From Hohaiivirga grylli (GTDB taxonomy: Bacteria; Pseudomonadota; Alphaproteobacteria; Rhizobiales; Beijerinckiaceae), in NCBI RefSeq assembly GCF_039655745.1, contig NZ_JBBYXI010000001.1:558001-622000 (forward strand): DNA of 64,000 nucleotides. Reading direction: 5' to 3'. Made by a program: the position numbers and the translations under genes. Below the pieces are notes generated by a model. It saw only the letters and a program-made list of their open reading frames with translations. It did not search any database and was not told the DNA's origin. How positions within the stretch are numbered: position 1 is the first letter of the stretch; the number at the start of each line of letters is the position of its first letter. Below are positions 34,722-45,104 of the stretch, piece by piece.

Positions 34722-37688
34722 ATGTCCGAAAACCTCAAAAAAGCTATCGGTTCTGGTGACCATCTTATTCTGGTTGACGGTTCTTCTTATATTTTCCGCG
34801 CGTATCACGCTTTGCCTGCCTTGATTCGTAAGGCTGATGGTTTGCCAATTGGTGCTGTTTCTGGCTTCTGTAACATGATGCTGAAGCTGCTGCGAGAGCA
34901 GATCAATGGCGGTAAGGCGACACACTTGGCTGTTATTTTTGACAGCTCGCGCATCACATTCCGCAATGAAATTTACTCGCAGTATAAGGCCCACCGCCCA
35001 GAGGCCCCAGATGATCTGAAGCCTCAGTTTGCACTTATTCGTGATGCGACGCGAGCCTTTGACCTTGCCTGCATTGAGCAGGAGGGTTTTGAAGCTGATG
35101 ACCTGATCGCAACCTATTCCCGACAGGCTTGTGAGCGGGGCGCAAAAGTTACAATCGTTGCGTCCGATAAAGACCTTATGCAGCTCGTGCGTGACGGCAT
35201 CTCAATGTATGACTCTGTCAAAGACCGGGTCGTCGATGAAGCGGTTGTTATCGAGAAATTTGGTGTGCCGCCTGAAAAGGTAATCTACGTTCAGGCGCTG
35301 GCTGGAGATTCAACCGATAACGTGCCGGGTGTACCGGGAATAGGAGTAAAAACTGCTGCTCAGCTGGTCTTGGAATATGGTGATCTTGAAACGCTCTTGG
35401 CGCATGCTCATGAGATCAAACAGCCCAAGCGTCGTGAAGCCCTGATTAATTTTGCCGAACAGGCCCGTATTTCCGAAAAACTGGTGACCTTGCGGCAGGA
35501 TGTTCCCGTTGATACGCCTCTTGAAGATCTGGTTGCCCATGATCCGGATCCGCGGCACTTGATCGCCTTTCTAAAGGCAATGGATATGACCACGATCGCC
35601 CGTCGGGCATCACAGGTTTACGATATCGATCCAACGGAGATTGAGCCGGACCCACGTATGCTTCCGGGTGGCGAGGGCATCGTCTGGAAAGCACCAGTCC
35701 GCAGAGAAACACCTGCTACTGACCTGTTTGTTTCTGCTGCAGAGCCAAATGCAAAAGCCGCATCAAATAAGGTTGATGCCGCACAGAGTGCTGCAATGGC
35801 TCTTGCTCTCCAGAACGCAGAAAATATTCGAAAGCTTCCCTTCGATCATAAAAAATATCAGACTGTTCAGGATGTTGAACAGCTCGAGAAATGGGTGGAA
35901 CGCGCCAGAGAAGTTGGTGTTGTTGCATTTGATACGGAGACGACATCGCTTGATGTCATGCAGGCAGATCTTGTCGGATTTTCACTTGCGGTGACGCCAG
36001 GTGAGGCATGCTATGTGCCATTGCAGCATAAGTCTCAGGATGCTGATCTGTTTGGTGATGGCTTCCTTGGCGGACAGATTCCGCTGAAAGATGCCATGGC
36101 TGTTCTAAAGCCGCTGCTTGAGGATGAAAGTGTTCTCAAGATCGGGCAGAACATGAAATATGACTGGGTGATCATGAAGCGCTATGGCGCAACTATTGCG
36201 CCTTTTGATGACACGATGTTGATTTCTTATGTTCTGGATGCCGGTCGTGGTTCTCATGGCATGGATGAACTGGCCAAGCGGCATCTTGAGTATGCAACCA
36301 TTCCCTATTCGCAGGTTGCCGGAACGGGCAAAAATGCCATTAGCTTCCAGCGTGTTGATCTGGATAAGGCCACAGCTTACGCAGCTGAAGATGCCGATGT
36401 GACCTTGCGCCTTCATATGGTGCTGAAACCTCGGCTCGTCGCTGAAAAACTGACGACTGTCTATGAAACGCTTGAGCGGCCATTGGCTGCTGTCATTGCC
36501 CGTATGGAAATGCGTGGTATCAGCATTGATCGTAATATCCTGAGTCGGTTGAGTGGTGACTTTGCGCAGGGTATGGCAGCGCTGGAAGCAGAGATTTATG
36601 AGCTGGCTGGTGAAAGTTTCCTTGTTTCTTCACCGAAACAAACGGGTGATATTCTATTTGGAAAACTGGGCCTGCCCGGTGCCAAGAAAACGGCGACAGG
36701 CCAATGGGCAACGCCTGCCTCGCTTTTGGAAGAGCTTGCAAGTGCGGGACATGAGCTCCCACGCAAACTGCTTGACTGGCGCCAGCTTGCCAAGCTTAAA
36801 ACGACCTATACGGACGCTCTACCCGGATATGTGAATCCTGAAACGGATCGGGTTCATACAAGCTTCTCGTTAGGTTCAACCCTGACAGGTCGTTTGGCCT
36901 CTTCTGAGCCGAACCTGCAGAATATCCCGGTGCGTAGTGAGGCTGGTCGACAAATTCGAAAAGCATTCATTGCACCAGCCGGACATAAGATTGTATCGGC
37001 TGACTACAGTCAGATTGAGCTGCGTGTTCTGGCCCATATGGCTGATATCCCGCAGCTGCAAAAGGCTTTTGCAGATGGGCAGGATATCCACGCGGCAACG
37101 GCCTCTGCCATGTTTGGTGTGCCTGTAAATGAAGTAAACAGTGATCTGCGCCGTAGTGCCAAGACGATTAACTTCGGAATTATATATGGCATTTCCGCTT
37201 TCGGTTTGGCTCAGAGACTTGGAATTGGAAATGGTGAAGCTGCCAATTTCATCAAACAGTATTTTGAGCGCTTTCCCGGTATTCGCGATTATATCGAAGA
37301 CATCAAGAAAACCTGCCGCGAAAACGGTTACGTTACGACATTGTTTGGTCGTGTCTGTCATTACCCGCTTATTTTAACGGGTAAACCACAGGAGCGTGCA
37401 GCAGTTGAGCGGCAGGCAATCAATGCGCCGATTCAAGGCAGTGCTGCAGATATTATCCGTCGAGCCATGATCCGTATGGATGATGCTTTGAAAGAGGCAT
37501 CTCTTTCAGCTCAGATGCTTCTGCAGGTGCATGACGAACTTGTCTTCGAAGTTTCCGATGATGAAATTGATAAGACGCTTGCGGTTGTTCGAAAAGTGAT
37601 GGAGCAGGCTGCCGAACCGGCTGTTTCTCTAAAAGTGCCGCTTGTTGTTGATGCGCGTGCTGCCCAGAACTGGGATGAAGCTCACTGA
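34722..37688 (+). CDS. polA: DNA polymerase I
   Basis: Repair and Okazaki-fragment polymerase of 988 residues from the ATG at 34722 (AGGAAAAGA upstream); a longer reading to 34632 has no support. Order: 5'-3' exonuclease (about 8-300, LVDGSSYIFRAYHALP, GFEADDLIATYSR, GDSTDNVPG), 3'-5' exonuclease (about 395-560) with the full acidic set FDTETTS, GQNMKYDW and YAAEDADVTL, and polymerase (about 600-988) with motif A SADYSQIELRVLAH, motif B RRSAKTINFGIIYG and motif C QVHDELVFE. All three activities look intact. Convergent with the nhaD-like gene. Confidence 0.98.
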   Translation: MSENLKKAIGSGDHLILVDGSSYIFRAYHALPALIRKADGLPIGAVSGFCNMMLKLLREQINGGKATHLAVIFDSSRITFRNEIYSQYKAHRPEAPDDLKPQFALIRDATRAFDLACIEQEGFEADDLIATYSRQACERGAKVTIVASDKDLMQLVRDGISMYDSVKDRVVDEAVVIEKFGVPPEKVIYVQALAGDSTDNVPGVPGIGVKTAAQLVLEYGDLETLLAHAHEIKQPKRREALINFAEQARISEKLVTLRQDVPVDTPLEDLVAHDPDPRHLIAFLKAMDMTTIARRASQVYDIDPTEIEPDPRMLPGGEGIVWKAPVRRETPATDLFVSAAEPNAKAASNKVDAAQSAAMALALQNAENIRKLPFDHKKYQTVQDVEQLEKWVERAREVGVVAFDTETTSLDVMQADLVGFSLAVTPGEACYVPLQHKSQDADLFGDGFLGGQIPLKDAMAVLKPLLEDESVLKIGQNMKYDWVIMKRYGATIAPFDDTMLISYVLDAGRGSHGMDELAKRHLEYATIPYSQVAGTGKNAISFQRVDLDKATAYAAEDADVTLRLHMVLKPRLVAEKLTTVYETLERPLAAVIARMEMRGISIDRNILSRLSGDFAQGMAALEAEIYELAGESFLVSSPKQTGDILFGKLGLPGAKKTATGQWATPASLLEELASAGHELPRKLLDWRQLAKLKTTYTDALPGYVNPETDRVHTSFSLGSTLTGRLASSEPNLQNIPVRSEAGRQIRKAFIAPAGHKIVSADYSQIELRVLAHMADIPQLQKAFADGQDIHAATASAMFGVPVNEVNSDLRRSAKTINFGIIYGISAFGLAQRLGIGNGEAANFIKQYFERFPGIRDYIEDIKKTCRENGYVTTLFGRVCHYPLILTGKPQERAAVERQAINAPIQGSAADIIRRAMIRMDDALKEASLSAQMLLQVHDELVFEVSDDEIDKTLAVVRKVMEQAAEPAVSLKVPLVVDARAAQNWDEAH

Positions 37689-37712
37689 TGCCAGCTTGTG
37701 CGTAACGCTGTT

Positions 37713-39140
37713 CTAAATGAAGAAAAGCAGCGTTACGAGCAGGAAGACTGGCAGTAGAATGGCAAATGACCATATCATGTATGTGAAGAAGTTCGGCATT
37801 TTAATGCCGGAACGTCTGGCGATGGCGTAAACCATAAAGTTGGGTGCATTGCCGATATATGTAAGTGCGCCCATGAAAACGGCACCGCAGGAAATAGCAC
37901 CCAGAGTTTTAGCGCCAACAGTCATGAGTGTCTGCGCATTACCACCCGCAAGTTCAAAGAATACGATGTATGTTGGGGCGTTATCCAGAAAAGCAGATAA
38001 TCCGCCCGTTAACCAGAAATAGGCAATATTATTTGGGCGGCCATCAGCATGGCTTACCAGTGCAACCAGTGGTGCAAAGGCACCATCTTTACCCGCATTC
38101 AGGATAGCGATAACCGGAATGATTGCTGTAAAAATACCAGCAAACAGTTTGGCAACCTCTGTAATAGGTCCCCAGTTGAAATCATTGGTTTCCCGGTCTT
38201 CCTTAGGAGTTAAAGCCATTGAGATAAATGCAACAATAATCAAAACGAAATCGCGCATGAGATTGGTAATATCAATCTGGTTATCGGCAATTGTTACCGT
38301 ACCGAAATCAACAGCCGCACCACTGATGATGGTTAGAATAATCACACCAATCAAGATGAAGTTAATGCCGCCGGTTATCCGCAATGGTCTCTCGGGAGTT
38401 GAGTCATGTGGCATAACCCCCTCTTTCTTAAAGAGGGCGCGATCCATCAAATAGAACAAGATAAGAAGAATAGCGCAGATTAAGGCTGTCTCTGGCAGCA
38501 GGTGAACGGTTGTCCAGAAAAAGCTGACACCGCGCAGGAAGCCCAGAAACAGAGGCGGATCACCTAACGGGCTAAGGGAACCGCCAATATTGGCAACGAG
38601 GAAAATGAAAAACACAATGACGTGCGCATTCTGTTTACGATCATCATTAGCCCGGATAAGTGGGCGGATCATTACCATCGCGGCGCCGGTTGTACCGATA
38701 AGGCTTGCAAGGCAGGTACCAATTGCAAGCATTGCAGTATTAAGGCCGGGTGTTCCCTTCAAGTTGCCATGTACAACAATGCCTCCAGACACTGTAAATA
38801 ATGCAAGTAACAAGAGAATGAAGGGGAAATATTCCAACAGGGCTGCATGTACGAGTGCAGACCACGCTACTCCAGGTCCAAAAAAGACAGCAAGAGGCAC
38901 AATTGCAAGGAGAGCCCAGAACACTGCAATTTTGCCCATATGCAATTCCCATAACTGATGGGAAATCAGAGGGCATAGAGCTATGGAGAGAAGCATGCCG
39001 GCAAATGGAAATGCCCATAAAATGCTGAGCTCTGAACCATTTAAATCTGCGGCAAAAGCCTGCTCAGGTAAAAGAATACAAAAGGTTGCCGCAAAAGTAA
39101 TCCGGATGAACCAGTTGGAAATAGCGGCTATATTTTGCAT
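37713..39140 (-). CDS. sodium:proton antiporter, NhaD/CitM type
   Basis: 475 residues from the ATG at 39140, with AGGG a few bases upstream; a TTG start at 39170 is less likely. About 12-13 hydrophobic segments; signature blocks are GTTGAAMVMIRPLIRAN, NIGGSLSPLGDPPLFLGFL, and AFLDNAPTYIVFFELAGG with TYIGNAPNFMVYAIA. These are typical of NhaD-like Na+/H+ antiporters of the ion-transporter superfamily. Role in Na+ and pH homeostasis at the inner membrane. Stands next to a second cation antiporter gene. Confidence 0.88.
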   Translation of the reverse strand: MQNIAAISNWFIRITFAATFCILLPEQAFAADLNGSELSILWAFPFAGMLLSIALCPLISHQLWELHMGKIAVFWALLAIVPLAVFFGPGVAWSALVHAALLEYFPFILLLLALFTVSGGIVVHGNLKGTPGLNTAMLAIGTCLASLIGTTGAAMVMIRPLIRANDDRKQNAHVIVFFIFLVANIGGSLSPLGDPPLFLGFLRGVSFFWTTVHLLPETALICAILLILFYLMDRALFKKEGVMPHDSTPERPLRITGGINFILIGVIILTIISGAAVDFGTVTIADNQIDITNLMRDFVLIIVAFISMALTPKEDRETNDFNWGPITEVAKLFAGIFTAIIPVIAILNAGKDGAFAPLVALVSHADGRPNNIAYFWLTGGLSAFLDNAPTYIVFFELAGGNAQTLMTVGAKTLGAISCGAVFMGALTYIGNAPNFMVYAIARRSGIKMPNFFTYMIWSFAILLPVFLLVTLLFFI

Positions 39141-39322
39141 TACGACCCTAATGTTCTGAAACTCAAACAATGTTTAAGTTTTGCTTTTATGGCAGATGAT
39201 GTCTGCGCTGCAAACTACCGCTAGACGATAATAGTTTGTCCGCATGCTACGCAGATGACAATTAGACGCATGAATAACGAATAATGACACTGCCGACAAC
39301 AACTTAAGAAAGAGGGCTGTTT

Positions 39323-41167
39323 TTATGTTGTTGCCTCAGGCGAAACTGTCTGTTCGTTTGATGGGGTAACAATATCCTGATCTGATTGATCAAATATCTG
39401 ACCTTCGCGTTCTGGTTTAACCAGTGGTGCTGGGACTGGCGTATTTCCACGCAAGAGATCGTTACCAGCGTATATGCCTGCCGTCATCTGTATCTGGAAA
39501 CGTTCATTGTCACGCTGTCTGGTATCTGCGATAATTTCATCAATTTCCTCCGCATCAACGCCGAGCTCCAATAGAGTCTCTTTACTGAATGCCATTGCGG
39601 ATTCAAAGGTTTCTCTGATCTGGTAATCAACGCCTGCGTGGACAAGCTCAAGGGCGTGGCCGCGATCATATGCCCGGGCAAATATCTTGGTTGCCGGAAA
39701 TTCTGTTTTGATGAGATTGACGATCTTGTTTGTCGTCTCCGTGCCGGTAACGCAGACAAGTATCATGCTGGCATCTTTTGCGCCGGATGCTTGAAGTACA
39801 TCAAGTCGCGTGCCATCGCCGTAATAGACTTTTACGCCAAATGTTGATGCGATACGGATCAGCTTTGCATCCGTCTCTATGATTGAGAGATCGTAACCCT
39901 TGGCAAGAAGAGGTTGACTGACCATCTGGCCAAAACGGCCAAAGCCGATCAGCAGAATATTGTTGCTGAGCTCTTCAGGTAGATCAATGTCTTTAAGGTC
40001 AACCTTGGATTTCTTGATAATTCTCTGCTGTAGCATGAGCACAACAGGCGTCAGTGCCATGGAAATGATAACTGTGGCGCTGAGAGTGGCTGCAGTTCGG
40101 GCATCAAAAATGCCGGCGGCTGTTGCGGCTGCATAGAGAACAAATGCAAACTCGCCGCCTTGTGTCAGCAGGGCACCACGGAAGAAGGCTTCACGATGGT
40201 TGATGCCGAAGCTGCGGGCTGCAAGATAGACACCGAGAGATTTGAGAAACATGCAGCTGAGGGCGGCGGTGGCAATCAGAACCCAGTTCTCAAGGACAAG
40301 CTTGATATCCAGAGACATCCCGACAGCCATAAAGAACAGGCCCAGCAGAATGCCTCGGAAAGGTTCGATATCAATTTCAAGCTGATGACGGAAACTTGAT
40401 TCAGACAGAAGAACCCCTGCCATGAATGCGCCCATTGCCATTGATAGCCCACTGAGCTCCATTAATAAGGCAGCCCCCAGTACAACCAAAAGTGCGGCAG
40501 CTGTCATGACCTCACGGGCACCAGAACTGGCGAGAATGGCAAAGAGCGGATTCAGGAGCCAGATACCTGCAGCAACCATAGAAGCTACTGCACCAACGGC
40601 AATCAGGGCGTTGAGCCAGTTGAAACCTTCGCCGCTGGAAAAGGGAGATAGAAATGCAACAATTGCCAGTAACGGCACAATCGATAAATCTTCAAGCAGT
40701 AGTGTTGAGATAATCCGCTGGCCCGGAGCTGTTGCCGCCTTGCCCTTCTCTTCCAGTATCTGCATGACAATAGCAGTTGAAGAAAGGACGAACCCCATAC
40801 TGCCGATGAAGGCAATTGTAAGGGGTATGCCAGCGGTAAAGCCTGCCATGGTCAGTAAAGAGCCACAGAATGAAACCTGTAGGGCCCCCAAGCCAAAAAT
40901 ATCTTTACGCATGCGCCATAGACGGGAAGGCTGCATTTCAATGCCGATCAGAAACAGGAACATGACAACGCCAAGTTCTGCGACATGAAGAATGGAATCG
41001 GGATTAGAGAACAGTTTAAGCCCGAATGGGCCGATGGTCAGACCGGCGCAGAGATACCCTAATACGGCACCAAGACCGAGACGTTTAAAAAGCGGGACGG
41101 CTACGACACCTGCTGCAAGCAGTGCTACCGCATAAACCAGATCATTGCCGTCGGTTGGTGTTGCCAT
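39323..41167 (-). CDS. CPA2-type monovalent cation:proton antiporter with RCK domain (KefB/C-like)
   Basis: 614 residues. N-terminal 12-13 helix antiporter domain (about 10-385) with VAELGVVMFLFLIGIEMQP and STLLLEDLSIVPLLAIVAFL, the CPA2 signature, and a TrkA-N nucleotide-binding domain (about 405-525) starting ILLIGFGRFGQMVSQPLLA. The acidic residues of helix 6 (LLEDLS) are kept. A loose Pro/Gln-rich tail ends the protein. It probably expels K+ in exchange for H+ under electrophile or acid stress. No KefF/KefG partner is adjacent. Confidence 0.9.
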   Translation of the reverse strand: MATPTDGNDLVYAVALLAAGVVAVPLFKRLGLGAVLGYLCAGLTIGPFGLKLFSNPDSILHVAELGVVMFLFLIGIEMQPSRLWRMRKDIFGLGALQVSFCGSLLTMAGFTAGIPLTIAFIGSMGFVLSSTAIVMQILEEKGKAATAPGQRIISTLLLEDLSIVPLLAIVAFLSPFSSGEGFNWLNALIAVGAVASMVAAGIWLLNPLFAILASSGAREVMTAAALLVVLGAALLMELSGLSMAMGAFMAGVLLSESSFRHQLEIDIEPFRGILLGLFFMAVGMSLDIKLVLENWVLIATAALSCMFLKSLGVYLAARSFGINHREAFFRGALLTQGGEFAFVLYAAATAAGIFDARTAATLSATVIISMALTPVVLMLQQRIIKKSKVDLKDIDLPEELSNNILLIGFGRFGQMVSQPLLAKGYDLSIIETDAKLIRIASTFGVKVYYGDGTRLDVLQASGAKDASMILVCVTGTETTNKIVNLIKTEFPATKIFARAYDRGHALELVHAGVDYQIRETFESAMAFSKETLLELGVDAEEIDEIIADTRQRDNERFQIQMTAGIYAGNDLLRGNTPVPAPLVKPEREGQIFDQSDQDIVTPSNEQTVSPEATT

Positions 41168-41254
41168 AGTCTTTAACGTTCTCTAGTTCTTGTGATTGGA
41201 TATTCGTAGTACAACCGACCTAAGCCCTTTGGGCGTGACCGATATCACCTCGTG

Positions 41255-43033
41255 TTATGGTTGCTCTGCTTTTTCTCCACTTTCCGGTGCAAGAAATTGA
41301 GCCTTTGCCAGCTCGGCAAATAATCCATTCTGTTTCACCAGAGCATCAAAGCTTCCACTTTCTGCAATCTTTCCCTTATCGAAAACAAAGATACGGTCAG
41401 CATTGCGAATAGTTGCAAGACGGTGGGCAATCACAAAGGTTGTCCTGCCTTTTGTCATCTCTTCCAGCGCTTTTTGCAGCTTTCTCTCTGTCGTTGCATC
41501 AAGAGCGCTGGTGGCTTCGTCCAGAATGACGATTGGTGGGTTCTTCAGCAAGACACGGGAGATGGAAAGCCTTTGTCTCTCACCGCCGGAGAGTGAGCGC
41601 CCTCTTTCGCCGATGATCGTATCAAGACCGTCTGACTGTCGCTTAAGAAAGTCGCCTGCTTGTGCACGTTCCATAGCGTCGATGATTTCAGCGTCAGTTG
41701 CATTGGGGCGACCAACCAGCATGTTGTCGCGAATGGAGCGGGCAAATAACATTGGCTCCTGAAAGACAACGCCAATGTTATGCCGCAGTGAGTTCAGGGT
41801 TACGTTCCGGATATCATCGTTGCCCAGAACAATATGTCCTGACTGTGGGTCGAAAGTGCGGTAAAGAAGCGACAGAGTTGTCGATTTGCCGGAGCCAGTT
41901 GAGCCGACAAGGGCAACCGTCTCTCCTGTTTTGACAGTCAGGTTGATATCTTCGACAGCAGGCCTTTTACCGTCATAAGAGAACGAGACATTCTCAAATT
42001 TGATTGCACTGATATTACGATCAAGCTGTTTGGCGTTAGGTTTATCCCTAACCTGAGGTGTTGTGTCGAGTATCTCAAAGTATTCCTTGATTTTTGGGGC
42101 TTCAAGAAACAGCTGGTTGATGAAGCCGGAGACCTGCTGCAGGTAACCAATCAGAAGGGTTGCCAGATTCATGAAGGCAACGATCTGACCAATTGTTGCC
42201 TGATCCCGGATATGCAGCCAGACACCAACAAGAAAGATGGCCATAACGGTGAGTGTTGAAGCTGCACGCGTGGCGATCGTCACAACTGCCCACCATGACA
42301 GAACCGGCATCTGCACGCGCAGAAGTGAATCAATGATGTCTCTTAAAGCCCGGCCTTCAGCCTGAATACGGGTGAAAGACTGGATGACCGGAATATTACC
42401 AAAGGCATCTGAAACATAACCCGCAAGATTGGAGCGATGTTGCTCGACTTCATCCTGCATGGTCAGGGTTTTATGTAGAACCAGGGTTGTACTGACAGCA
42501 AACACAATGACCAGAATGATCAGCAGAAGCCCAAGCTGCCAGTTCATGAATAGTGTCAGGGGGAGTAAAACGATGAGAGCGATGAGAGCTGCAAGATGGC
42601 TTCGGAAAAAGCCAAGCCATAGCCATGCCATGGCACTGGTTCCATCAAGCATGACTTTCAGAACTTTACCGGAGTGAGCTTCTGAGTGGAATGATAAGGG
42701 AAGTTCCAGCACATGCTCAAAGTAATTTGCCATGGCCGTGCAGCGGTGCCTGTGAGAAAGGCGATCGGCAAAAAGAGCCACGGTGACACCACCGCCAATC
42801 GTGAATAGCCCAAATAGTGCCCATGCGAGAACAAGTGGTAGCAGCTCGCCAAAAGTAATCTTGGTGGCGTTGCCGACTGCTGTGGTCATGACGTCGATGA
42901 TCCGACCAAAAAGGACAGGCTCGGCAAAAGCTGCAAGTGCCAGTGCAATATTGGCGATTGCCAATATACTTCCGACAAAAGAATCAGAACCAAGCTCTTT
43001 TAACACACGCCAGTAGAGACGGGTTAAGCCCAT
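41255..43033 (-). CDS. ndvA: ABC transporter, permease-ATPase fusion of the ChvA/NdvA glucan exporter type
   Basis: 592 residues: six-helix exporter domain (about 20-310) and ATPase (about 345-580). Walker A is GSTGSGKST, the signature is LSGGERQRLS, and Walker B is IVILDEATSALD. The N-terminal text VGSILAIANIALALAAFAEP with VLFGRIIDVM is like rhizobial ChvA/NdvA, which export cyclic beta-1,2-glucan to the periplasm for osmotic adaptation. No glucan synthase gene (ndvB) is in the window, so the substrate is assumed from the family. Lies downstream of pckA behind a strong terminator. Confidence 0.85.
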   Translation of the reverse strand: MGLTRLYWRVLKELGSDSFVGSILAIANIALALAAFAEPVLFGRIIDVMTTAVGNATKITFGELLPLVLAWALFGLFTIGGGVTVALFADRLSHRHRCTAMANYFEHVLELPLSFHSEAHSGKVLKVMLDGTSAMAWLWLGFFRSHLAALIALIVLLPLTLFMNWQLGLLLIILVIVFAVSTTLVLHKTLTMQDEVEQHRSNLAGYVSDAFGNIPVIQSFTRIQAEGRALRDIIDSLLRVQMPVLSWWAVVTIATRAASTLTVMAIFLVGVWLHIRDQATIGQIVAFMNLATLLIGYLQQVSGFINQLFLEAPKIKEYFEILDTTPQVRDKPNAKQLDRNISAIKFENVSFSYDGKRPAVEDINLTVKTGETVALVGSTGSGKSTTLSLLYRTFDPQSGHIVLGNDDIRNVTLNSLRHNIGVVFQEPMLFARSIRDNMLVGRPNATDAEIIDAMERAQAGDFLKRQSDGLDTIIGERGRSLSGGERQRLSISRVLLKNPPIVILDEATSALDATTERKLQKALEEMTKGRTTFVIAHRLATIRNADRIFVFDKGKIAESGSFDALVKQNGLFAELAKAQFLAPESGEKAEQP

Positions 43034-43138
43034 GATATCCTGCCTGTTTCATTTAGGGGGTATTGATCGTAGGATAAACCTTTCCTCCTTGAGGAGATAG
43101 GCCTATTTTCATCTTTGAAAAGGGTTTTAAAATGCAAA

Positions 43139-43166
43139 AAAGCCCCGGCTTTGACACCGGGGCTTT
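43139..43166 (-). terminator. bidirectional-looking terminator after pckA
   Basis: AAAGCCCCGG (43139-43148) and CCGGGGCTTT (43157-43166) form a 10-bp stem with an 8-nt loop. T-runs are present on both sides, so it can work in either direction. Confidence 0.9.
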
Positions 43167-43185
43167 CTGTTTTTTATTCCTTTGT

Positions 43186-44784
43186 TCAGATTTTTGGCAT
43201 TGAGTTCTTCACTTCGTCATCAACATAAGCTTCAAACGTTGTGAAGTTTTCACGGAACATGCCGACCAGTCGTTTGGCAGTTGCTTCATAATCACTCTTG
43301 TCGGCCCATGTCAGGGCAGGATTCAGGATTGTGGTATCAATATCATGAACCGCAGTCGGAACCTGGAAACCGAAATATGGATCGTTACGGAATTCCGATT
43401 TCGTCAGGGAACCATCAAGAGCTGCTGTCAGCAGTCCGCGTGTGACCTTGATTGGCATACGGTGACCGACACCATATTTACCACCGGTCCAGCCTGTATT
43501 CACCAGCCAGCAGCGAACATTGTACTTCGCGATGTAATCACGCAGCAGGTTGCCGTAGACGGATGGATGGCGCGGAATGAATGGTGCGCCAAAGCAGGTT
43601 GAGAATGTTGCTTCGGGCTCTGTCACACCCTTTTCTGTACCGGCAACCTTGGCGGTATAACCCGAAAGGAAGTGATACATTGCCTGTGCAGGTGACAGAA
43701 GCGAGATCGGAGGCAGGACACCGAAAGCATCACATGTCAGCATGATGATGTTCTTCGGAATAGGTGCCTGACCGGTCAGGCTTGCATTCGGGATGAATTC
43801 AAGCGGATAGGCGCAACGGGTGTTTTCTGTTTTTGAATTGTCGTTGAAGTCTGGACGACGGGTGACCGGGTCAATGACAACGTTCTCAAGAACAGTACCA
43901 AAACGCTCGGTTGTTGCGTAAATCTCAGGCTCCGCTTCACGGGAGAGGTTGATGGTCTTTGCGTAACAGCCACCTTCAAAGTTGAAGATACCGCGATTAC
44001 TCCAGCCGTGCTCGTCATCGCCAATCAGTGTTCGTTTAGGATCAGCCGACAGCGTTGTTTTACCTGTGCCGGAGAGGCCGAAGAAGACGGCTGAATCATC
44101 ATTGTTGCCGACGTTCGCTGAGCAATGCATTGGCATGACAGACTTTGGCGGCAAGGTGTAGTTCAGGAATGTGAAGACCGATTTCTTGATTTCACCGGCA
44201 TAGGACGACCCGCCAATCAGGACGATGTTACGGGTAAAATCACAGGCAATCACAGTTTCAGAGCGGCAACCATGACGCTTCGGATCTGCCTTGAAGGATG
44301 GCAGGTCAATGATTGTCAGTTCTGGTGCAAAACCTGCCAGCTCTGACTGATCTGGGCGGATCAGGAGGTTGCGAATGAACAGTGAGTGCCATGCGTATTC
44401 CGTGAATACGCGTGTCTTCACTCGATATTCCGGGTCAGCTCCGCCGTAGAGATCTTGAGCAAACAGCTCTTTGCCTTCGGCATGCTTGATGAAATCTTCG
44501 AACAGCGTATCGAACTGTTCCGGGGTTATAGCGCCATTGTTATCCCACCAGATTGCCTTTTCAGTATTCTGGTCGCGGACAATGAATTTATCTTTTGGAG
44601 AGCGGCCTGTATGCACTCCTGTGTCGGCAATAAGAGCGCCACCGGCAACAAGTTGGGCTTCCTGACGGGCGAGGGCGTGCTCGTACAGCCGTGGGGCGAC
44701 ATGATTCCAGTAGACACACTTCAGGTTTTTGAAGCCTGAACGATCTGCTCCATTCGCAGCGTTGAAGATACCAATATTTTCCAA
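43186..44784 (-). CDS. pckA: phosphoenolpyruvate carboxykinase (ATP)
   Basis: Gluconeogenic enzyme: oxaloacetate + ATP to PEP + CO2 + ADP. 532 residues if translation starts at the TTG at 44784, which has a perfect GGAGGA seven bases upstream and gives the normal family length; the longer frame to 44823 also begins with TTG but lacks a ribosome site. Motifs: HTGRSPKDKF, the P-loop GLSGTGKTTLS, the metal site IGDDEHGW and the PEPCK signature in GGSSYAGEIKKSVF. Divergent from chvI. In rhizobia pckA expression depends on ChvG/ChvI, so direct control across this spacer is likely. Confidence 0.96.
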   Translation of the reverse strand: MENIGIFNAANGADRSGFKNLKCVYWNHVAPRLYEHALARQEAQLVAGGALIADTGVHTGRSPKDKFIVRDQNTEKAIWWDNNGAITPEQFDTLFEDFIKHAEGKELFAQDLYGGADPEYRVKTRVFTEYAWHSLFIRNLLIRPDQSELAGFAPELTIIDLPSFKADPKRHGCRSETVIACDFTRNIVLIGGSSYAGEIKKSVFTFLNYTLPPKSVMPMHCSANVGNNDDSAVFFGLSGTGKTTLSADPKRTLIGDDEHGWSNRGIFNFEGGCYAKTINLSREAEPEIYATTERFGTVLENVVIDPVTRRPDFNDNSKTENTRCAYPLEFIPNASLTGQAPIPKNIIMLTCDAFGVLPPISLLSPAQAMYHFLSGYTAKVAGTEKGVTEPEATFSTCFGAPFIPRHPSVYGNLLRDYIAKYNVRCWLVNTGWTGGKYGVGHRMPIKVTRGLLTAALDGSLTKSEFRNDPYFGFQVPTAVHDIDTTILNPALTWADKSDYEATAKRLVGMFRENFTTFEAYVDDEVKNSMPKI

Positions 44785-45104
44785 GATATTTTCCTCCAGT
44801 AGCTGTTGGGTGGTGTCCGGCAACCTGCGGAGCTTAAAATAACCCCCTGCTATAATAGCGCTATTCTTTTGCTGGAAAAAAGCCCTTTCTTTCGGGCATT
44901 AATCCCTGACACCCCTATAGTATAAATTGTTAGGTAAAAGCTACTGCCTTGGTATTAGCCATCCGACTAGCATGGAGGTATTTAAAAACAGAAAAATACT
45001 GCCACAAGAAAAACTTATTTCCCTGTATCTATCTCGCCCCCTGTAAAACTTTATGGCAGAATACATATATAACTCGTGTGAGTTTGATTTTTGAGGAAGC
45101 CTAT
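44785..45104. promoter_or_regulatory. pckA-chvI divergent regulatory spacer
   Basis: Holds a perfect 12-bp palindrome AATAGCGCTATT (44854-44865) and, on the minus strand, a short stem GCCC-N8-GGGC followed by T6 (44881-44897) that resembles an attenuator in the pckA leader. chvI has TGAGGA seven bases before its ATG. Confidence 0.5.
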
